A DNA stretch of 64,000 nt from Pseudomonas multiresinivorans (GCF_012971725.1 NZ_CP048833.1:1426001-1490000); one strand, 5' to 3'. Counted from the first letter of the stretch, positions 1 to 11,199 are shown. Numbers and translations are program-made. The notes: a model not told the origin generated them from the letters alone.

Positions 1-45
1 ACGCCATGCTCGCCCCACAACGACAACAATCTCGAGGCGATAATC

Positions 46-1137
46 ATGCGTGTGTTCCTCCGGGCTTCCCTCGCGGCCTTGGCCGTGGCCCTGGCCATAC
101 CCTTGCAGGCGCAGGAGCGGGTGCTCAACCTCTATAACTGGGCGGATTACGTGGGCGCCGATGCGCTGCAGCGTTTCCAGAAGGAAACCGGCATCCGCGT
201 CAAATACGACACCTTCGACAGCGCCGAGGTGCTCGACAGCAAGCTGATGACCGGCCGCAGCGGCTATGATGTCGTTTTCCCCGCCAGCAGCGGGCTGGCC
301 CGCGCCATCCAGGCGAAGGCTGTGCAGCCGGTGGACGATGCGCAGTTGAAGAACTTCGCCAACCTCGACCCGGAACTGCTCGCCAAGCTGGCCGCCATCG
401 ATCCGGGCAACCGCTTCGGCGTGCCCTACACCTGGGGCACCGTGGGCCTGGCGATCAACAAGGACGAGGTGCTCAAGCGCATCCCCGACGCGCCGCTGGA
501 TAGCCTCGACCTATTGTTCAAGCCCGAGTACGCCAGCCGCCTGGCCGATTGCGGCATCTCGCTGATCGACTCGCCCCAGGAAGTCATCAGCGTGGCGCTG
601 AACTACCTCGGCAAGTCGCCGTACAGCACTGATCCGGCCGACCTTGCCCAGGTGCGCGAGCTGCTGGGCAAGCTGCAACCCAACGTGCGCTACATCGCCA
701 GCGGCAAGCACATCAATGACCTGGCCAATGGTTCGCTGTGCGTCGCCCTGACCTACACCGGCGACGCGCTGATGGGCGCTGCGCAGGCCAAGCAGGCGAA
801 CAAGCCGTTCGAGGTGATCTACCGGATACCCAAGGAGGGCACGCTGATCTGGTTCGACACCATGGCCATCCCGGTGGACGCGCCGCACCCGCAGGAGGCG
901 CGGGCCTTCATTGACTTCATGCTGCGCCCGGAGTCCATCGCCGAACTGACCAATACGTTGTACTTCGCCAACGCCAACCAGAAGGCCACGCCGCTGCTCA
1001 ACGCCGACGTGGCGGGAGACCCGGACATCTACCCGCCGGCGGCGATGCGCCAGAAGTTGTTCGGCGAGCAATTGCTGACGCTCAAGCAGCAGCGCGACCG
1101 CACGCGGCTGTGGTCGGCGTTCCGTACCCGCAACTGA
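46..1137 (+). CDS. Polyamine-type ABC transporter periplasmic binding protein
   Basis: 363 residues, the usual size of PotD/PotF/SpuD binding proteins. An N-terminal signal peptide (basic MR..R, then an Ala/Leu-rich core ending ALQAQ at about residue 23) sends it to the periplasm. The mature N-terminus (VLNLYNWADYV) is the typical opening of this family, followed by a short segment with KYDTFDSAEVLDSKL. It should capture putrescine, spermidine or a related amine for an ABC importer, but no permease or ATPase genes are beside it, so the ligand and partner transporter are unknown. The neighbouring ureohydrolase at 1386 fits a polyamine/guanidine role. Start ATG 46 has a weak GAGGCG upstream. 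Confidence 0.85.
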   Translation: MRVFLRASLAALAVALAIPLQAQERVLNLYNWADYVGADALQRFQKETGIRVKYDTFDSAEVLDSKLMTGRSGYDVVFPASSGLARAIQAKAVQPVDDAQLKNFANLDPELLAKLAAIDPGNRFGVPYTWGTVGLAINKDEVLKRIPDAPLDSLDLLFKPEYASRLADCGISLIDSPQEVISVALNYLGKSPYSTDPADLAQVRELLGKLQPNVRYIASGKHINDLANGSLCVALTYTGDALMGAAQAKQANKPFEVIYRIPKEGTLIWFDTMAIPVDAPHPQEARAFIDFMLRPESIAELTNTLYFANANQKATPLLNADVAGDPDIYPPAAMRQKLFGEQLLTLKQQRDRTRLWSAFRTRN

Positions 1138-1150
1138 CGAACAGGCTTAC

Positions 1151-1188
1151 GTAGGGCGGATACCGCTCCAGCGTTATCCGCCCTACGT
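1151..1188. repeat. Inverted repeat of the GTAGGGCGGATA type
   Basis: GTAGGGCGGATA and TATCCGCCCTAC face each other with a short spacer between the binding-protein gene and the agmatinase gene. The same family recurs at 36146-36234. It may act as a transcript-end hairpin but has no T tract. Confidence 0.7.
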
Positions 1189-1204
1189 AGTTGAGTGCCT
1201 GGGA

Positions 1205-1329
1205 CTCCCTCTCCCCCCGCCCTCTCCCTGAAGGGAGAGGGAGCCACTCGGAGTGGTCGGCAGACACGGCGTTCCGCCTGATGCCGATCCATCCCCTCTC
1301 CCTTCAGGGAGAGGGTCAGGGAGAGGGGG
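1205..1329. repeat. CCCTCTCCCT..AGGGAGAGGG REP-type doublet
   Basis: Two hairpin-forming copies of the CCCTCTCC(CTTCA)GGGAGAGGG family lie in opposite orientation about 50 bp apart. Further copies occur at 35127-35163 and 63508-63628. They lie between the periplasmic binding protein gene and the agmatinase start, in DNA with no other recognisable content. Confidence 0.75.
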
Positions 1330-1385
1330 ATCCCGCAGACACTGAACCATCAGAACAACACAACAAAGACATTGATGAGGACACC

Positions 1386-2348
1386 ATGGATCTCGCCCAA
1401 GACAACGACCAGGCCATCACCCGCGACAGCCTATACGGCACCGCTGCCGAATCCACCTACGCCGGCATCACCAGTTTCATGCGCCGCCGCTACAGCCGCG
1501 ACCTGCGCGGCGTGGACCTGGTGGTCAGCGGTGTGCCCTTCGACACCGCCACCACCAACCGTCCCGGCAGCCGCTTCGGGCCGCGGGCGATTCGTGCCGC
1601 CTCGGTGCAGATGGCGTGGGCCCGGCACTTCCCCTGGGAGTTCGACCCCTTCGACCACCTGGCGGTGATCGACTACGGCGACTGCTCCTTCGACCACGGC
1701 GTGCCGCAGGAAACCCCGGAAGTCATCGAAGCCCACGCTGCGCGCATCCTCGATGCCGGTTGCGCGCTGCTGACCCTGGGTGGCGATCACTTCATCAGCT
1801 ACCCGCTGCTCAAGGCCCACGCGAAGAAGCACGGCCCGCTGTCGCTGATCCACTTCGACGCGCACAGCGACACCTGGCCCGACGAGGACTGCCAGCGCAT
1901 CGACCACGGCACCATGTTCTACCACGCGGCCCGCGAGGGATTGGTGGACCCTTCGCGCTCGGTGCAGGTCGGCCTGCGCACCACCAACGACGACGTGATG
2001 GGCTTCCAGGTGCTGGACGCCCGCGAAGTCCATCGTCACTCGCCGCAAGCCATCGCCGAGCGCATCCGCGCACGGGTCGGCGACAACCCGGTGTACCTGA
2101 CCTTCGACATCGACTGCCTCGACCCGGCCTTCGCTCCGGGCACCGGCACGCCGGTGTGCGGCGGGTTGAGCTCGCACCAGGCGCTGGAAGTCCTCCGCGC
2201 ATTGCGTGGCATCAACCTGGTGGGGATGGATGTGGTGGAAGTCGCGCCGCCCTACGATAGCGCCGAGATCACCGCCCTGGCCGGCGCGACCCTGGCGATG
2301 GAGATGGTTTGCCTGTATGCGGCACGGCACAAGCTGGGCGAGCGTTGA
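1386..2348 (+). CDS. Agmatinase-family ureohydrolase
   Basis: 320 residues from ATG 1386. An in-frame start further upstream would run through REP-type repeat DNA, so it is rejected. The ureohydrolase manganese motifs are all present in order: GGDHFISYP, HFDAHSDTW and FDIDCLDPAFAPGTGTP. The family hydrolyses agmatine, guanidinobutyrate or guanidinopropionate to an amine plus urea in the cytoplasm. Pseudomonas carries several paralogues (SpeB, GbuA, GpuA) and sequence alone does not tell which substrate this one prefers. The adjacent polyamine-binding protein and the arginine decarboxylase gene at 9097 make agmatine plausible. Confidence 0.85.
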   Translation: MDLAQDNDQAITRDSLYGTAAESTYAGITSFMRRRYSRDLRGVDLVVSGVPFDTATTNRPGSRFGPRAIRAASVQMAWARHFPWEFDPFDHLAVIDYGDCSFDHGVPQETPEVIEAHAARILDAGCALLTLGGDHFISYPLLKAHAKKHGPLSLIHFDAHSDTWPDEDCQRIDHGTMFYHAAREGLVDPSRSVQVGLRTTNDDVMGFQVLDAREVHRHSPQAIAERIRARVGDNPVYLTFDIDCLDPAFAPGTGTPVCGGLSSHQALEVLRALRGINLVGMDVVEVAPPYDSAEITALAGATLAMEMVCLYAARHKLGER

Positions 2349-2375
2349 GTCCACGCTGAACTGCAGGGGCACAAT

Positions 2376-2471
2376 CGTAGGAGCGGACTTTGTCCGCGAT
2401 TGACTCAACGCCCGCTCCAGATCGCCCGATGGCGCCAGGCTGATCCATCGCGGACGGAGTCCGCTCCTACG
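2376..2471. repeat. REP doublet, GTAGGAGCGGAC family
   Basis: CGTAGGAGCGGACTTTGTCC at 2376 (continuing to GCGAT) and its inverse ending CCGCTCCTACG at 2471 form a head-to-head pair about 45 bp apart, the usual REPIN arrangement in Pseudomonas. The pair lies between two convergent genes. Confidence 0.8.
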
Positions 2472-2523
2472 CTTCCTGTGGGGGGGGCGTACAGCTGGCA
2501 AGAGCTCCTACAGGTCGAGTCCG

Positions 2524-4491
2524 TTACACCCGGAACGCCCGCACAGCGGTATGCAATGCCCCGCCCAGCTCCTGCAACTGTTCGCCCTGGCTGCGTCCCT
2601 GGCCGATCAGGCGCAGGTTCTGGCTACCCAGTTCGTGGATGCGTTCGCTGTGTGAGCGGATTTCACTGACCGCGCCACTCTGTTGCGCAGAGCTTTCGGC
2701 AATGCGTTCGGCCATGCTGGCGATGGTGCGGATGGCGCCGACCACCTCGTCCAGCGCGCCCTCGGCGGCGCCGGCCTGGTTGGCAGTGATTTCCGCATGC
2801 TCGACCTGGCTGCGCATCGCTTCCACCGATTGTCGCGCGGCCTGTTGCAGGCGTTTGGTGAGCTGCTGGATTTCCTCGGTGGCGCCGGCGGTGCGCAGGG
2901 CCAGCGAGCGCACTTCCTCGGCCACGACGGCGAACCCGCGGCCTTGTTCACCGGCGCGCGCGGCCTCGATGGCGGCGTTGAGCGCCAGCAGGTTGGTCTG
3001 TTCGGCGATGGAGCGGATCACCCCCAGCACGTTGCCGATGGTGGCCGATTCTTCCGCCAGGTTCTCGATGGCCTGGGCGTTGCTCTGCACTTCGTCCACC
3101 AGCGCGCGCATGCCATTGAGGCTGTTGCCGATGACCTGCTGTCCCTGTTCGACGGCCGCGCCGGCGGCATGGCTGGCCGAGGCCGCCTGGCTGGCGTCGC
3201 CGGCCACCTGCTGGATGGCCGCCTCCATGTCGCCCAGCGCGTCGCGGATTTCCCCGGTATCGCTGGCCTGGCGCTCGGCCCCGGCGTGCAGGCCGCCGCT
3301 GAGTTCGGCCAGGGCGCGGCTGCTGCCGGCCACTTCCTCGGCGCGCTGGTGGATGGTGCCGACCAGGGTGCCGAGGAAGTCGCGCAGGCGGTTCAGCGAT
3401 TCCTGCAGTTCCACCAGGTCGCGGGTGCGGGTGTTCAGCGCGATGGGCGTGGCGAAGTCCCCGCGCGCCCAGGTCGAGAGCGCCGGGACCAACTGACCGA
3501 GCACGCGCGCCAAACGGCGTTGCAGGGTGTCGATGAGCAGCGCGGTGGCGAGGATCAGGGCGATCAGTGCGCCCTGGATGACGCGTACCTGTGCCTGGAT
3601 CTTCGAGCGCTCCTCGCGCACCTGCGGCTCCAGAGTCGCCAGGGCCTGCTGCACGGCGCCCAGGCGCTGGGCGGTGGCGCTGGCCAGCTCCTGGCGCTGG
3701 GCAACCAGTTGGCGGGTGCGGTCCAGTTCGTCGGGGTAGCGACGCAAAACACTGGCAAGGTCGCGCTTGAGGGTGACGCCGCGATCTTCGCTCTGCGCCT
3801 CGGCGGCCGGTTGGGATTCCAGGCCCATCATCGCGGCGAAGTCGTCGGAGGCCGATGCCTGCTGTTCCAGCACGCCCAGCAGCGGCAGGGCGTCGATGCG
3901 CTCAGCCAGCTGGCGCAGGGTTTCCAGCTCGCGCTGGATATCCTCGGCCAGTGCCGGGTTGCCGCTTTCCACCAGCTTGGCGCGGGCGTGGGCCAGGCGC
4001 GTCAGGTGCAGGCCGGCCTGCAGCAGCGGGGGGCGGTACTCGGCGGCGGCAGGGTTCTGGCTGGCGTCGGCGTAGGCGCCGAGCTGGTCCAGTGCGGCCA
4101 GCAGGTCACGCTCGGCCTGCAGCAGCAGCCCCTGCGGATCACCCGCCAGCTTGCCGGCGGCGAGCAACTGGTTGCCGCTGAACTGGCGCAGTTCGTCGAG
4201 GCGCTGGCCGAGCAATTGGCTGAGGCTGTCCGGCAGTTGCGGCAGCTCCGCGGCCAGTTCGTCCAACGCCTGCTGCGCGGCTTTCTGCTTGAGTGCGTCG
4301 CCGCTGGCGAGGTACGCCTGGATGTTCTGCGCCACCTTGCGCTCGAAGCCCTGGGAGAGTTCCAGGTAGCGGTCCATCAGCGTGAAGGGGCGCTCCAGTG
4401 CACGTTGCGACCACCAAAGGGTGGCGCCCAGCGCGAGGCAGACGAGCAGGAGCAGGAAGGTGTTGAGGTTGGTGAGCAGCTTGAGGCGCAT
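2524..4491 (-). CDS. ctpL: Methyl-accepting chemotaxis protein, CtpL-like
   Basis: 655 residues from ATG 4491. An in-frame ATG at 4563 would add 24 residues with no family character. TM1 is at about residues 8-28, a long helical periplasmic ligand domain at about 29-305, TM2 at about 306-324, then HAMP and the signalling domain. The signalling hairpin carries AIEAARAGEQGRGFAVVAEE and ends in a helical C-terminus. It passes ligand state to CheA/CheW at the inner membrane. The symbol comes from position: in P. aeruginosa the low-phosphate chemoreceptor CtpL lies beside GcbA, DUF2333 and SpeA genes exactly as here. The ligand itself is inferred. A candidate Pho box lies 55 bp upstream. Confidence 0.85.
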   Translation of the reverse strand: MRLKLLTNLNTFLLLLVCLALGATLWWSQRALERPFTLMDRYLELSQGFERKVAQNIQAYLASGDALKQKAAQQALDELAAELPQLPDSLSQLLGQRLDELRQFSGNQLLAAGKLAGDPQGLLLQAERDLLAALDQLGAYADASQNPAAAEYRPPLLQAGLHLTRLAHARAKLVESGNPALAEDIQRELETLRQLAERIDALPLLGVLEQQASASDDFAAMMGLESQPAAEAQSEDRGVTLKRDLASVLRRYPDELDRTRQLVAQRQELASATAQRLGAVQQALATLEPQVREERSKIQAQVRVIQGALIALILATALLIDTLQRRLARVLGQLVPALSTWARGDFATPIALNTRTRDLVELQESLNRLRDFLGTLVGTIHQRAEEVAGSSRALAELSGGLHAGAERQASDTGEIRDALGDMEAAIQQVAGDASQAASASHAAGAAVEQGQQVIGNSLNGMRALVDEVQSNAQAIENLAEESATIGNVLGVIRSIAEQTNLLALNAAIEAARAGEQGRGFAVVAEEVRSLALRTAGATEEIQQLTKRLQQAARQSVEAMRSQVEHAEITANQAGAAEGALDEVVGAIRTIASMAERIAESSAQQSGAVSEIRSHSERIHELGSQNLRLIGQGRSQGEQLQELGGALHTAVRAFRV

Positions 4492-4545
4492 GGCAGGTCT
4501 CGACCGACAGCGAAAAACGGCGAGCCCTGAACCTATTGCAGTTTG

Positions 4546-4563
4546 GTTACTGGCTGATGACAC
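4546..4563 (-). promoter_or_regulatory. Candidate PhoB box upstream of ctpL
   Basis: Read on the minus strand the site is GTGTCAT-CAGC-CAGTAAC, against the consensus CTGTCAT-N4-CTGTCAT/C. The first half matches 6 of 7 and the second is weaker. It lies about 55 bp before the ATG with a CAATAG-like -10 about 7 bp downstream. Phosphate-starvation control is known for ctpL in P. aeruginosa; binding here is inferred. Confidence 0.4.
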
Positions 4564-4622
4564 GGTGCCAGCATTTGGTCGGGAAATGGCGCGGCAGAGC
4601 GCCGCGCTGCCACTGCTGGGTG

Positions 4623-6233
4623 TTACTTGAAGACCTCGACGCGATTTCGGCCACCGTGTTTGGCGGTGTACAGCGCCTCGTCAGCCTGCTTGGCGAGGGT
4701 CTTGATGTCCATCTCCTCGCCCAGCTCGGCGATGCCGCAGCTGAAGGTGCAGGAGAGGTCATGGGGCTGCGCCGGGTAGTGGATCTCGGCGAAGCGCTGG
4801 CGGATTTCCTCCAGCACCTTGCGCGCGGCCGCGGCGTCGGTGTCCGGCAGCACCACGGCGAATTCCTCGCCGCCGTAGCGGCCGATGTGATCTGTCTTGC
4901 GCAGGCGCTGCTTGAGGAACAGCGCCAGGCTCTTGATCACCCGGTCGCCCATGGGGTGGCCATAGGTGTCGTTGACCCGTTTGAAGTGGTCGATGTCGAG
5001 CATCGCGAACGTCAGCGGGCGCTCCTCGCGGCGCGCGCGGAAGCGGGCATCGTCGAGCAATTGCAGGGTATGGGTGTGGTTGTACAGGCCGGTCAGGCTG
5101 TCGCGCACCATCCGCGCCTTGAGGCTGCGGGCGCGGGCGGCGCGGTTGCGCACGGTGGCGATCAGGTGGCGCGGCTTGATCGGCTTGGTGAGGAAGTCGT
5201 CGCCGCCTTCGCTCATGGCGTCCAGCTGCTTGTCCAGGTCGTCCTCGGCGGACAGGTAGATGATCGGCACGCTGACGTAGCGCTCGTGCTGGCGGATCAC
5301 CTTGGCCAGCTCGGTACCCAGGCATTCGGGCATGTACATGTCGAGGATGATCAGGTCCGGCTGGAACTCGGCCAGCTCGGCCATCACCGACAGCGGCGCG
5401 GTGAGCGCGCGGGTGACGATGCCGGCGCTGTTGAGGACCATCTCGGTGTGCGCGGCCTGGGCGCGGGAGTCGTCGACGATCAGTACGCGGAACGGCTCGT
5501 AATGAGCCACGCGGGTCAGCGTCTCGATCTTCTCCAGCAGGCCGGAAGCGTCCAGCGCGCCGCTGAAGAAGTCCTGGCCACCGGCGCGGGCGGCAGCCAG
5601 GCGGGTTGGGGTGTCGGTTTCCTCATGGCTGAAGAACAGCACCGGCAGTTTCTGCTTCAGGCCCGCCTGGGCCTCGTCGGCCAGGGCCAGGCCCTGGCCG
5701 CCCCCGAAGTCGATTTCCATGACGATGGCTGCCGGATGGCGGTCTGCCATGGCGGCGCGGAAGGCGTTGGCGTGCTCGCAGGGCTGCGCGGCCATGCCGA
5801 AGAATTCCAGCTGCTGGGCCAGGCGCTCGGCGCGCTCCAGGTCCTGCAGGGCCAGGTAGACCGGCTTGCGCAGCGGCGGCAGGTGGGTGTGCTCGAACTG
5901 GTCGCCATGGCGCAGGCCGGTGCGCGACAGGCGCTGCATCAGCCGGTTTAGCTCGGTGATCAGCTCGCTGGACAGGCGCCCGCGGTTGTCCTGCACGGCG
6001 CGCAGGCACTGGTCGATGGCCTTGGCGAGGTCGGCGTGCTCGGCCTGCTCGAAGCGTTCGGCGTAGCGCTGCAGGCGCAGGCAGGCCTCGGCCAGCTCGG
6101 CCATTCCGGCGCTGTTCCACTCCGAGCGCGACAGGCGCTGCCAGACCTCCAGCAGGTGGCGGGCCTGGTGAATCACCCGCTGGGCGAAGTGATGCTTGAG
6201 GCGGTCGAGGGATGGATCGTCGAGCTCGGTCAT
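4623..6233 (-). CDS. gcbA: Response-regulator diguanylate cyclase, GcbA-like
   Basis: 536 residues. Order: helical N-terminal region (1-125), a degenerate receiver-like domain (about 125-235), an intact receiver (about 245-365, LIVDDSR and phospho-acceptor Asp near 298 in LDMYMP, TKPIKP at the end), then GGDEF (about 370-536). The active site is RYGGEEF near 453, and RKTD five residues upstream is an intact inhibitory I-site, so the protein should make c-di-GMP and be product-inhibited. The P. aeruginosa/P. fluorescens counterpart (GcbA/AdcA) affects surface attachment and biofilm dispersal. It lies directly upstream of the chemoreceptor gene on the same strand, 131 bp away, which suggests co-inheritance rather than one transcript. 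Confidence 0.88.
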   Translation of the reverse strand: MTELDDPSLDRLKHHFAQRVIHQARHLLEVWQRLSRSEWNSAGMAELAEACLRLQRYAERFEQAEHADLAKAIDQCLRAVQDNRGRLSSELITELNRLMQRLSRTGLRHGDQFEHTHLPPLRKPVYLALQDLERAERLAQQLEFFGMAAQPCEHANAFRAAMADRHPAAIVMEIDFGGGQGLALADEAQAGLKQKLPVLFFSHEETDTPTRLAAARAGGQDFFSGALDASGLLEKIETLTRVAHYEPFRVLIVDDSRAQAAHTEMVLNSAGIVTRALTAPLSVMAELAEFQPDLIILDMYMPECLGTELAKVIRQHERYVSVPIIYLSAEDDLDKQLDAMSEGGDDFLTKPIKPRHLIATVRNRAARARSLKARMVRDSLTGLYNHTHTLQLLDDARFRARREERPLTFAMLDIDHFKRVNDTYGHPMGDRVIKSLALFLKQRLRKTDHIGRYGGEEFAVVLPDTDAAAARKVLEEIRQRFAEIHYPAQPHDLSCTFSCGIAELGEEMDIKTLAKQADEALYTAKHGGRNRVEVFK

Positions 6234-6521
6234 CGCGCGCTTCTTTATAGGGCCGTACCGGCGGCCTGCGGGGCGAATATGTTTCCGCCGTGATACACAC
6301 TGATGGCCCTATGCTACCAATCCTTGATGGCAATAACAGTGCCTTCGGTCAAACATCTCAAGCTTTGTAATTCGCACCATTACCTAGCACCATGCGCAGG
6401 GTAGGCTGCGTTGGCCTGCCCGGGTGCGGCATGCTTGCGCAGCGAGGCCTAAAATCGCGGCACCCTGGGGCCGGTTGCAGGTCCAAGCTATCTTCGAATT
6501 CGGGACATCAAGGAACTTGCC

Positions 6522-7586
6522 ATGTGGAACTGGAAGAAACGCGGCTCCGTGCGTGATCGCGTGGATGACACGGTAGACAATGCGCGCGCCTACTTCGGCG
6601 GCCCCTGGCTGGGCCGCGTACTGGGCGGCCTGCTGGGTGCCTACCTGGTGGTCTGCGGGGTGATCGGCTGGTACTGGAGCCAGGAACCGGACCTGTTCCC
6701 CGTGCAGCAGAACGCCCAGGCCGCCGCCGAGCGCGCCGGCCGGCAGATGGTGGTGGGCTACACCACGGTGGAAACCCTCAAGGAAGTGGTCGCCACCATC
6801 CTCAACAAGCCGGGTGGCTACCTGTCCAACGACATCTTCCCGCCGGGCGTCTGGCTGGACAACATGCCCAGCTGGGAATACGGCGCCCTGGTCCAGGTGC
6901 GCGACCTGTCCCGCGCGCTGCGCAAGGACTTCGCCCGCTCCCAGTCGCAGTCCACCGAGGACGCGGACCTGGCGCGCGCCGAGCCGCGCTTCAACTTCGA
7001 CAACAAGAGCTGGGCGCTGCCGTCCTCGGAGTCCGAGTACGCCGAAGGCATCAAGTCCCTGGACCGCTACCTCGGCCGCCTGTCCGCCGATCCGGCCGGC
7101 GCGCAGTTCTACGCCCGCGCCGACAGCCTGAACAACTGGCTGGGTGACGTCTCCACCCGCCTGGGCTCGCTGTCTCAGCGCCTCTCGGCCAGCGTCGGCC
7201 GGGTCAAGCTGAACACCAACATCACGCCGATGCAGCCGGTCGCGCCGGGCCAGGCGCCGCAGGTCGAGGAAGTGGTCCAGGAAACCCCCTGGATGCAGAT
7301 CGACAACGTGTTCTACGAAGCCCGCGGCCAGGCCTGGGCGCTGTCGCACATCCTGCGCGCCATCGAGGTGGACTTCGCCGACGTGCTGGCGAAGAAGAAC
7401 GCCACCGTCAGCGTGCGCCAGATCATCCGCGAGCTGGAGGCCGCCGAGGCGCCGCTGTGGAGCCCGATGGTCCTCAACGGCAGCGGCTTCGGCGTGCTGG
7501 CCAACCACTCGCTGGTGATGGCCAACTACATCTCCCGCGCCAACGCCGCGATCATCGACCTGCGCCAACTGCTGGCCCAGGGCTGA
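6522..7586 (+). CDS. DUF2333 membrane-anchored protein
   Basis: 354 residues. The N-terminus (MWNWKKR) is basic and cytoplasmic. One membrane segment follows at about residues 33-53 (LGGLLGAYLVVCGVIGWYW), then a large, mostly helical domain that should face the periplasm. Its family (DUF2333) is conserved in gammaproteobacteria without an assigned function. The NUDIX gene starts 3 bp after its stop, so the two are probably one transcript. This pair sits between gcbA and speA as in P. aeruginosa. Confidence 0.85.
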   Translation: MWNWKKRGSVRDRVDDTVDNARAYFGGPWLGRVLGGLLGAYLVVCGVIGWYWSQEPDLFPVQQNAQAAAERAGRQMVVGYTTVETLKEVVATILNKPGGYLSNDIFPPGVWLDNMPSWEYGALVQVRDLSRALRKDFARSQSQSTEDADLARAEPRFNFDNKSWALPSSESEYAEGIKSLDRYLGRLSADPAGAQFYARADSLNNWLGDVSTRLGSLSQRLSASVGRVKLNTNITPMQPVAPGQAPQVEEVVQETPWMQIDNVFYEARGQAWALSHILRAIEVDFADVLAKKNATVSVRQIIRELEAAEAPLWSPMVLNGSGFGVLANHSLVMANYISRANAAIIDLRQLLAQG

Positions 7587-7589
7587 TCG

Positions 7590-8129
7590 ATGGAAGGCAT
7601 CAGCCGCAAGGAAGCCGCCCACCGGGCGGCTTCGGACGCCGAGAAGATCGCCTGGGTCGACGACGACGACCAGTTGCTGGGCAGCCTGCCGCGCGCCGAA
7701 CTGCGCGCGCGCGGGCTGATCGGTCGGGGCACCTTCATCCTGCTGTTCAACTCTGCCGGCGAGCTGTGCGTTCACCGGCGCACCCTGAGCAAGGCGGTCT
7801 ACCCCGGCTACTGGGACCCGGCAGCCGGCGGCATGGTCCAGGCCGACGAAAGCTACGCCGAGTCCGCCGCCCGCGAGCTGGAAGAAGAGCTGGGCATCGC
7901 CGGCGTCGAGTTGCGCGCCCACGGCACCTTCTTCTTCGACCAGCCGGATAACCGCCTGTGGTGCGCGGTGTTCTCCGCCGTTTCCGACGCGCCGCTGCGC
8001 TTGCAGCCGGAGGAAGTGCTGGAAGCGAAATTCATCGACCCGCACCAGGCGCTGGTCGAGGCGAAGGCGGGCGCGCTGTATTGCCCGGATTCGCTGGCGG
8101 CGTTACGCAAGTATCTGGTCAGTTTCTGA
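7590..8129 (+). CDS. NUDIX hydrolase
   Basis: 179 residues. A textbook Nudix box runs from GGMVQADE to RELEEELGI (about residues 86-109) with every consensus position filled. The protein should hydrolyse a nucleoside diphosphate linked to another group, in the cytoplasm; the substrate cannot be read from the sequence. Related proteins are often labelled YfcD-like. It is 3 bp downstream of the DUF2333 gene. A REP doublet begins 24 bp after the stop. Confidence 0.85.
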   Translation: MEGISRKEAAHRAASDAEKIAWVDDDDQLLGSLPRAELRARGLIGRGTFILLFNSAGELCVHRRTLSKAVYPGYWDPAAGGMVQADESYAESAARELEEELGIAGVELRAHGTFFFDQPDNRLWCAVFSAVSDAPLRLQPEEVLEAKFIDPHQALVEAKAGALYCPDSLAALRKYLVSF

Positions 8130-8152
8130 GGGTTCGCCGCAGGCTTTGAAGC

Positions 8153-8219
8153 ATCGCGGACGGAGTCCGCTCCTACGCCAGGGTCAGCATCCGGGTAGGA
8201 GCGGACTCTGTCCGCGATC
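8153..8219. repeat. REP doublet, GTAGGAGCGGAC family
   Basis: An inverted pair (ATCGCGGACGGAGTCCGCTC at 8153 and GTAGGAGCGGACTCTGTCCG near 8195) with an 18-bp spacer. The rest of the gap to 8450 shows no gene; a weak TTAGCA-N17-TAAATT promoter-like pair lies at about 8296-8324. Confidence 0.8.
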
Positions 8220-8450
8220 GCTCGATCCGACTTCCAGCTGTCCTGAAAAGAGGGCATGTCGCCAAACCACCGATCAATGACGCATTTTCGGTCTTAGCAT
8301 TTGCCTTCAATGCTGCTAAATTGCGCGACCTTTCCGGCAGGGTCCTCCGCCGGGAATTGCGCAGCCCCTGCCTGAGTGGGGCGTCGCGGTCGGTACCCGC
8401 CGGCCATTCGTTGACCTGGCCCGAAGAGGCCAATCCTGGGGAAACGCCCG

Positions 8451-8822
8451 GTGGTCAAGAAAGCATCCTCCCTGTCCGCCCTCGGCGGGCTCGTCTACTC
8501 CACTGATTCCGGCCGGCACTGCCCGGACTGCAATCAGCCCGTTGGCGCGTGCATCTGCAAGCAGGCCGAGATTCCGGCCGGCGATGGCATCGCTCGCGTG
8601 CGTCGGGAAACCAAGGGCCGCGGTGGCAAGACCGTAACCACGGTGACCGGCGTGCCGCTGGCGGCCGATGCGCTGAAGGACCTGGCCACGGCGCTGAAGA
8701 AGCGCTGCGGCACGGGTGGCGCGCTGAAGGACGGCATCATCGAGATCCAGGGCGACCACGTCGACCTGCTGCTCGAAGAGCTGACCAAGCGCGGCCTCAA
8801 GGCGAAGAAATCCGGCGGCTGA
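8451..8822 (+). CDS. SUI1/eIF1-like translation factor
   Basis: 123 residues from a GTG start (VKKASSL). The N-terminus carries a small Cys cluster (CPDCNQPVGACIC). The C-terminal two thirds is the SUI1 fold: RRETKGRGGKTVTTVTG, then LKKRCGTGGALKDGIIEIQG and a closing helix. Bacterial members (YciH-type) are thought to affect start-codon selection on the ribosome, but a role here is only by family. The gene precedes speA in the same direction, 274 bp apart. Confidence 0.88.
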   Translation: MVKKASSLSALGGLVYSTDSGRHCPDCNQPVGACICKQAEIPAGDGIARVRRETKGRGGKTVTTVTGVPLAADALKDLATALKKRCGTGGALKDGIIEIQGDHVDLLLEELTKRGLKAKKSGG

Positions 8823-9096
8823 GCCGTCTTCTGTCGCAAGCGACTCTCCCCTGTCGAGAACGGGTTCCAGGCGATGCGCGTCGTGCGCATGGCCGGCAAG
8901 CCCTTTCCCTAGATGGGAGATTTATCGGCGCGCCCTGGGCGTGTCGTCGGATTTTCCTAAACTTACCGCCAACCCCGGCGGTCAACACGGCAACGTCACG
9001 AGGCCCGGCTAGGTTTACACCACCAGGCCTGACGACTCACCCGCACGCCGGGCGGGCGCCTGCACACATTCGCGCAAATTGAGGAGACCACCCCGC

Positions 9097-11010
<1,914 letters not shown>

Positions 11011-11030
11011 TGGATTGGCGGTACGCGTAA

Positions 11031-11066
11031 GCAAAAGCCCCGCTTCGGCGGGGCTTTTGCTTTTCC
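11031..11066 (+). terminator. Rho-independent terminator after speA
   Basis: GCAAAAGCCCCGC, a TTCG loop, and GCGGGGCTTTTGC form a perfect 13-bp stem followed by TTTT. It begins 21 bp after the speA stop codon. Confidence 0.93.
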
Positions 11067-11089
11067 GTTTGCGTGGGCGAGAGGCAGAG

Positions 11090-11160
11090 CGTAGGAGCGG
11101 ATTTATCCGCGATGCTCTTCAGCAGCGGCGGACCTATCGCGGACATAGTCCGCTCCTACG
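11090..11160. repeat. REP doublet, GTAGGAGCGGAC family
   Basis: CGTAGGAGCGGATTTATCCG at 11090 and the inverse copy ending GTCCGCTCCTACG at 11160 form a head-to-head pair in the gap between convergent speA and nrdG. Confidence 0.8.
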
Positions 11161-11199
11161 ACATCACCTCGCACCGGAGCTGGATTGCAGAAGCAGCTT

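Noticed and set aside
1205..1329. CRISPR array
   Set aside because: Repeats are hairpin REP doublets in opposite orientation, with two copies only and no regular spacers or cas genes.
2683..4530. Long open reading frame opposite ctpL (615 codons)
   Set aside because: High-GC antisense shadow: low-complexity Gly/Ala/Gln-rich product with no domain, while the minus strand encodes a clear chemoreceptor. Similar shadows opposite speA, nrdD, fdnG and fadH were dropped for the same reason.
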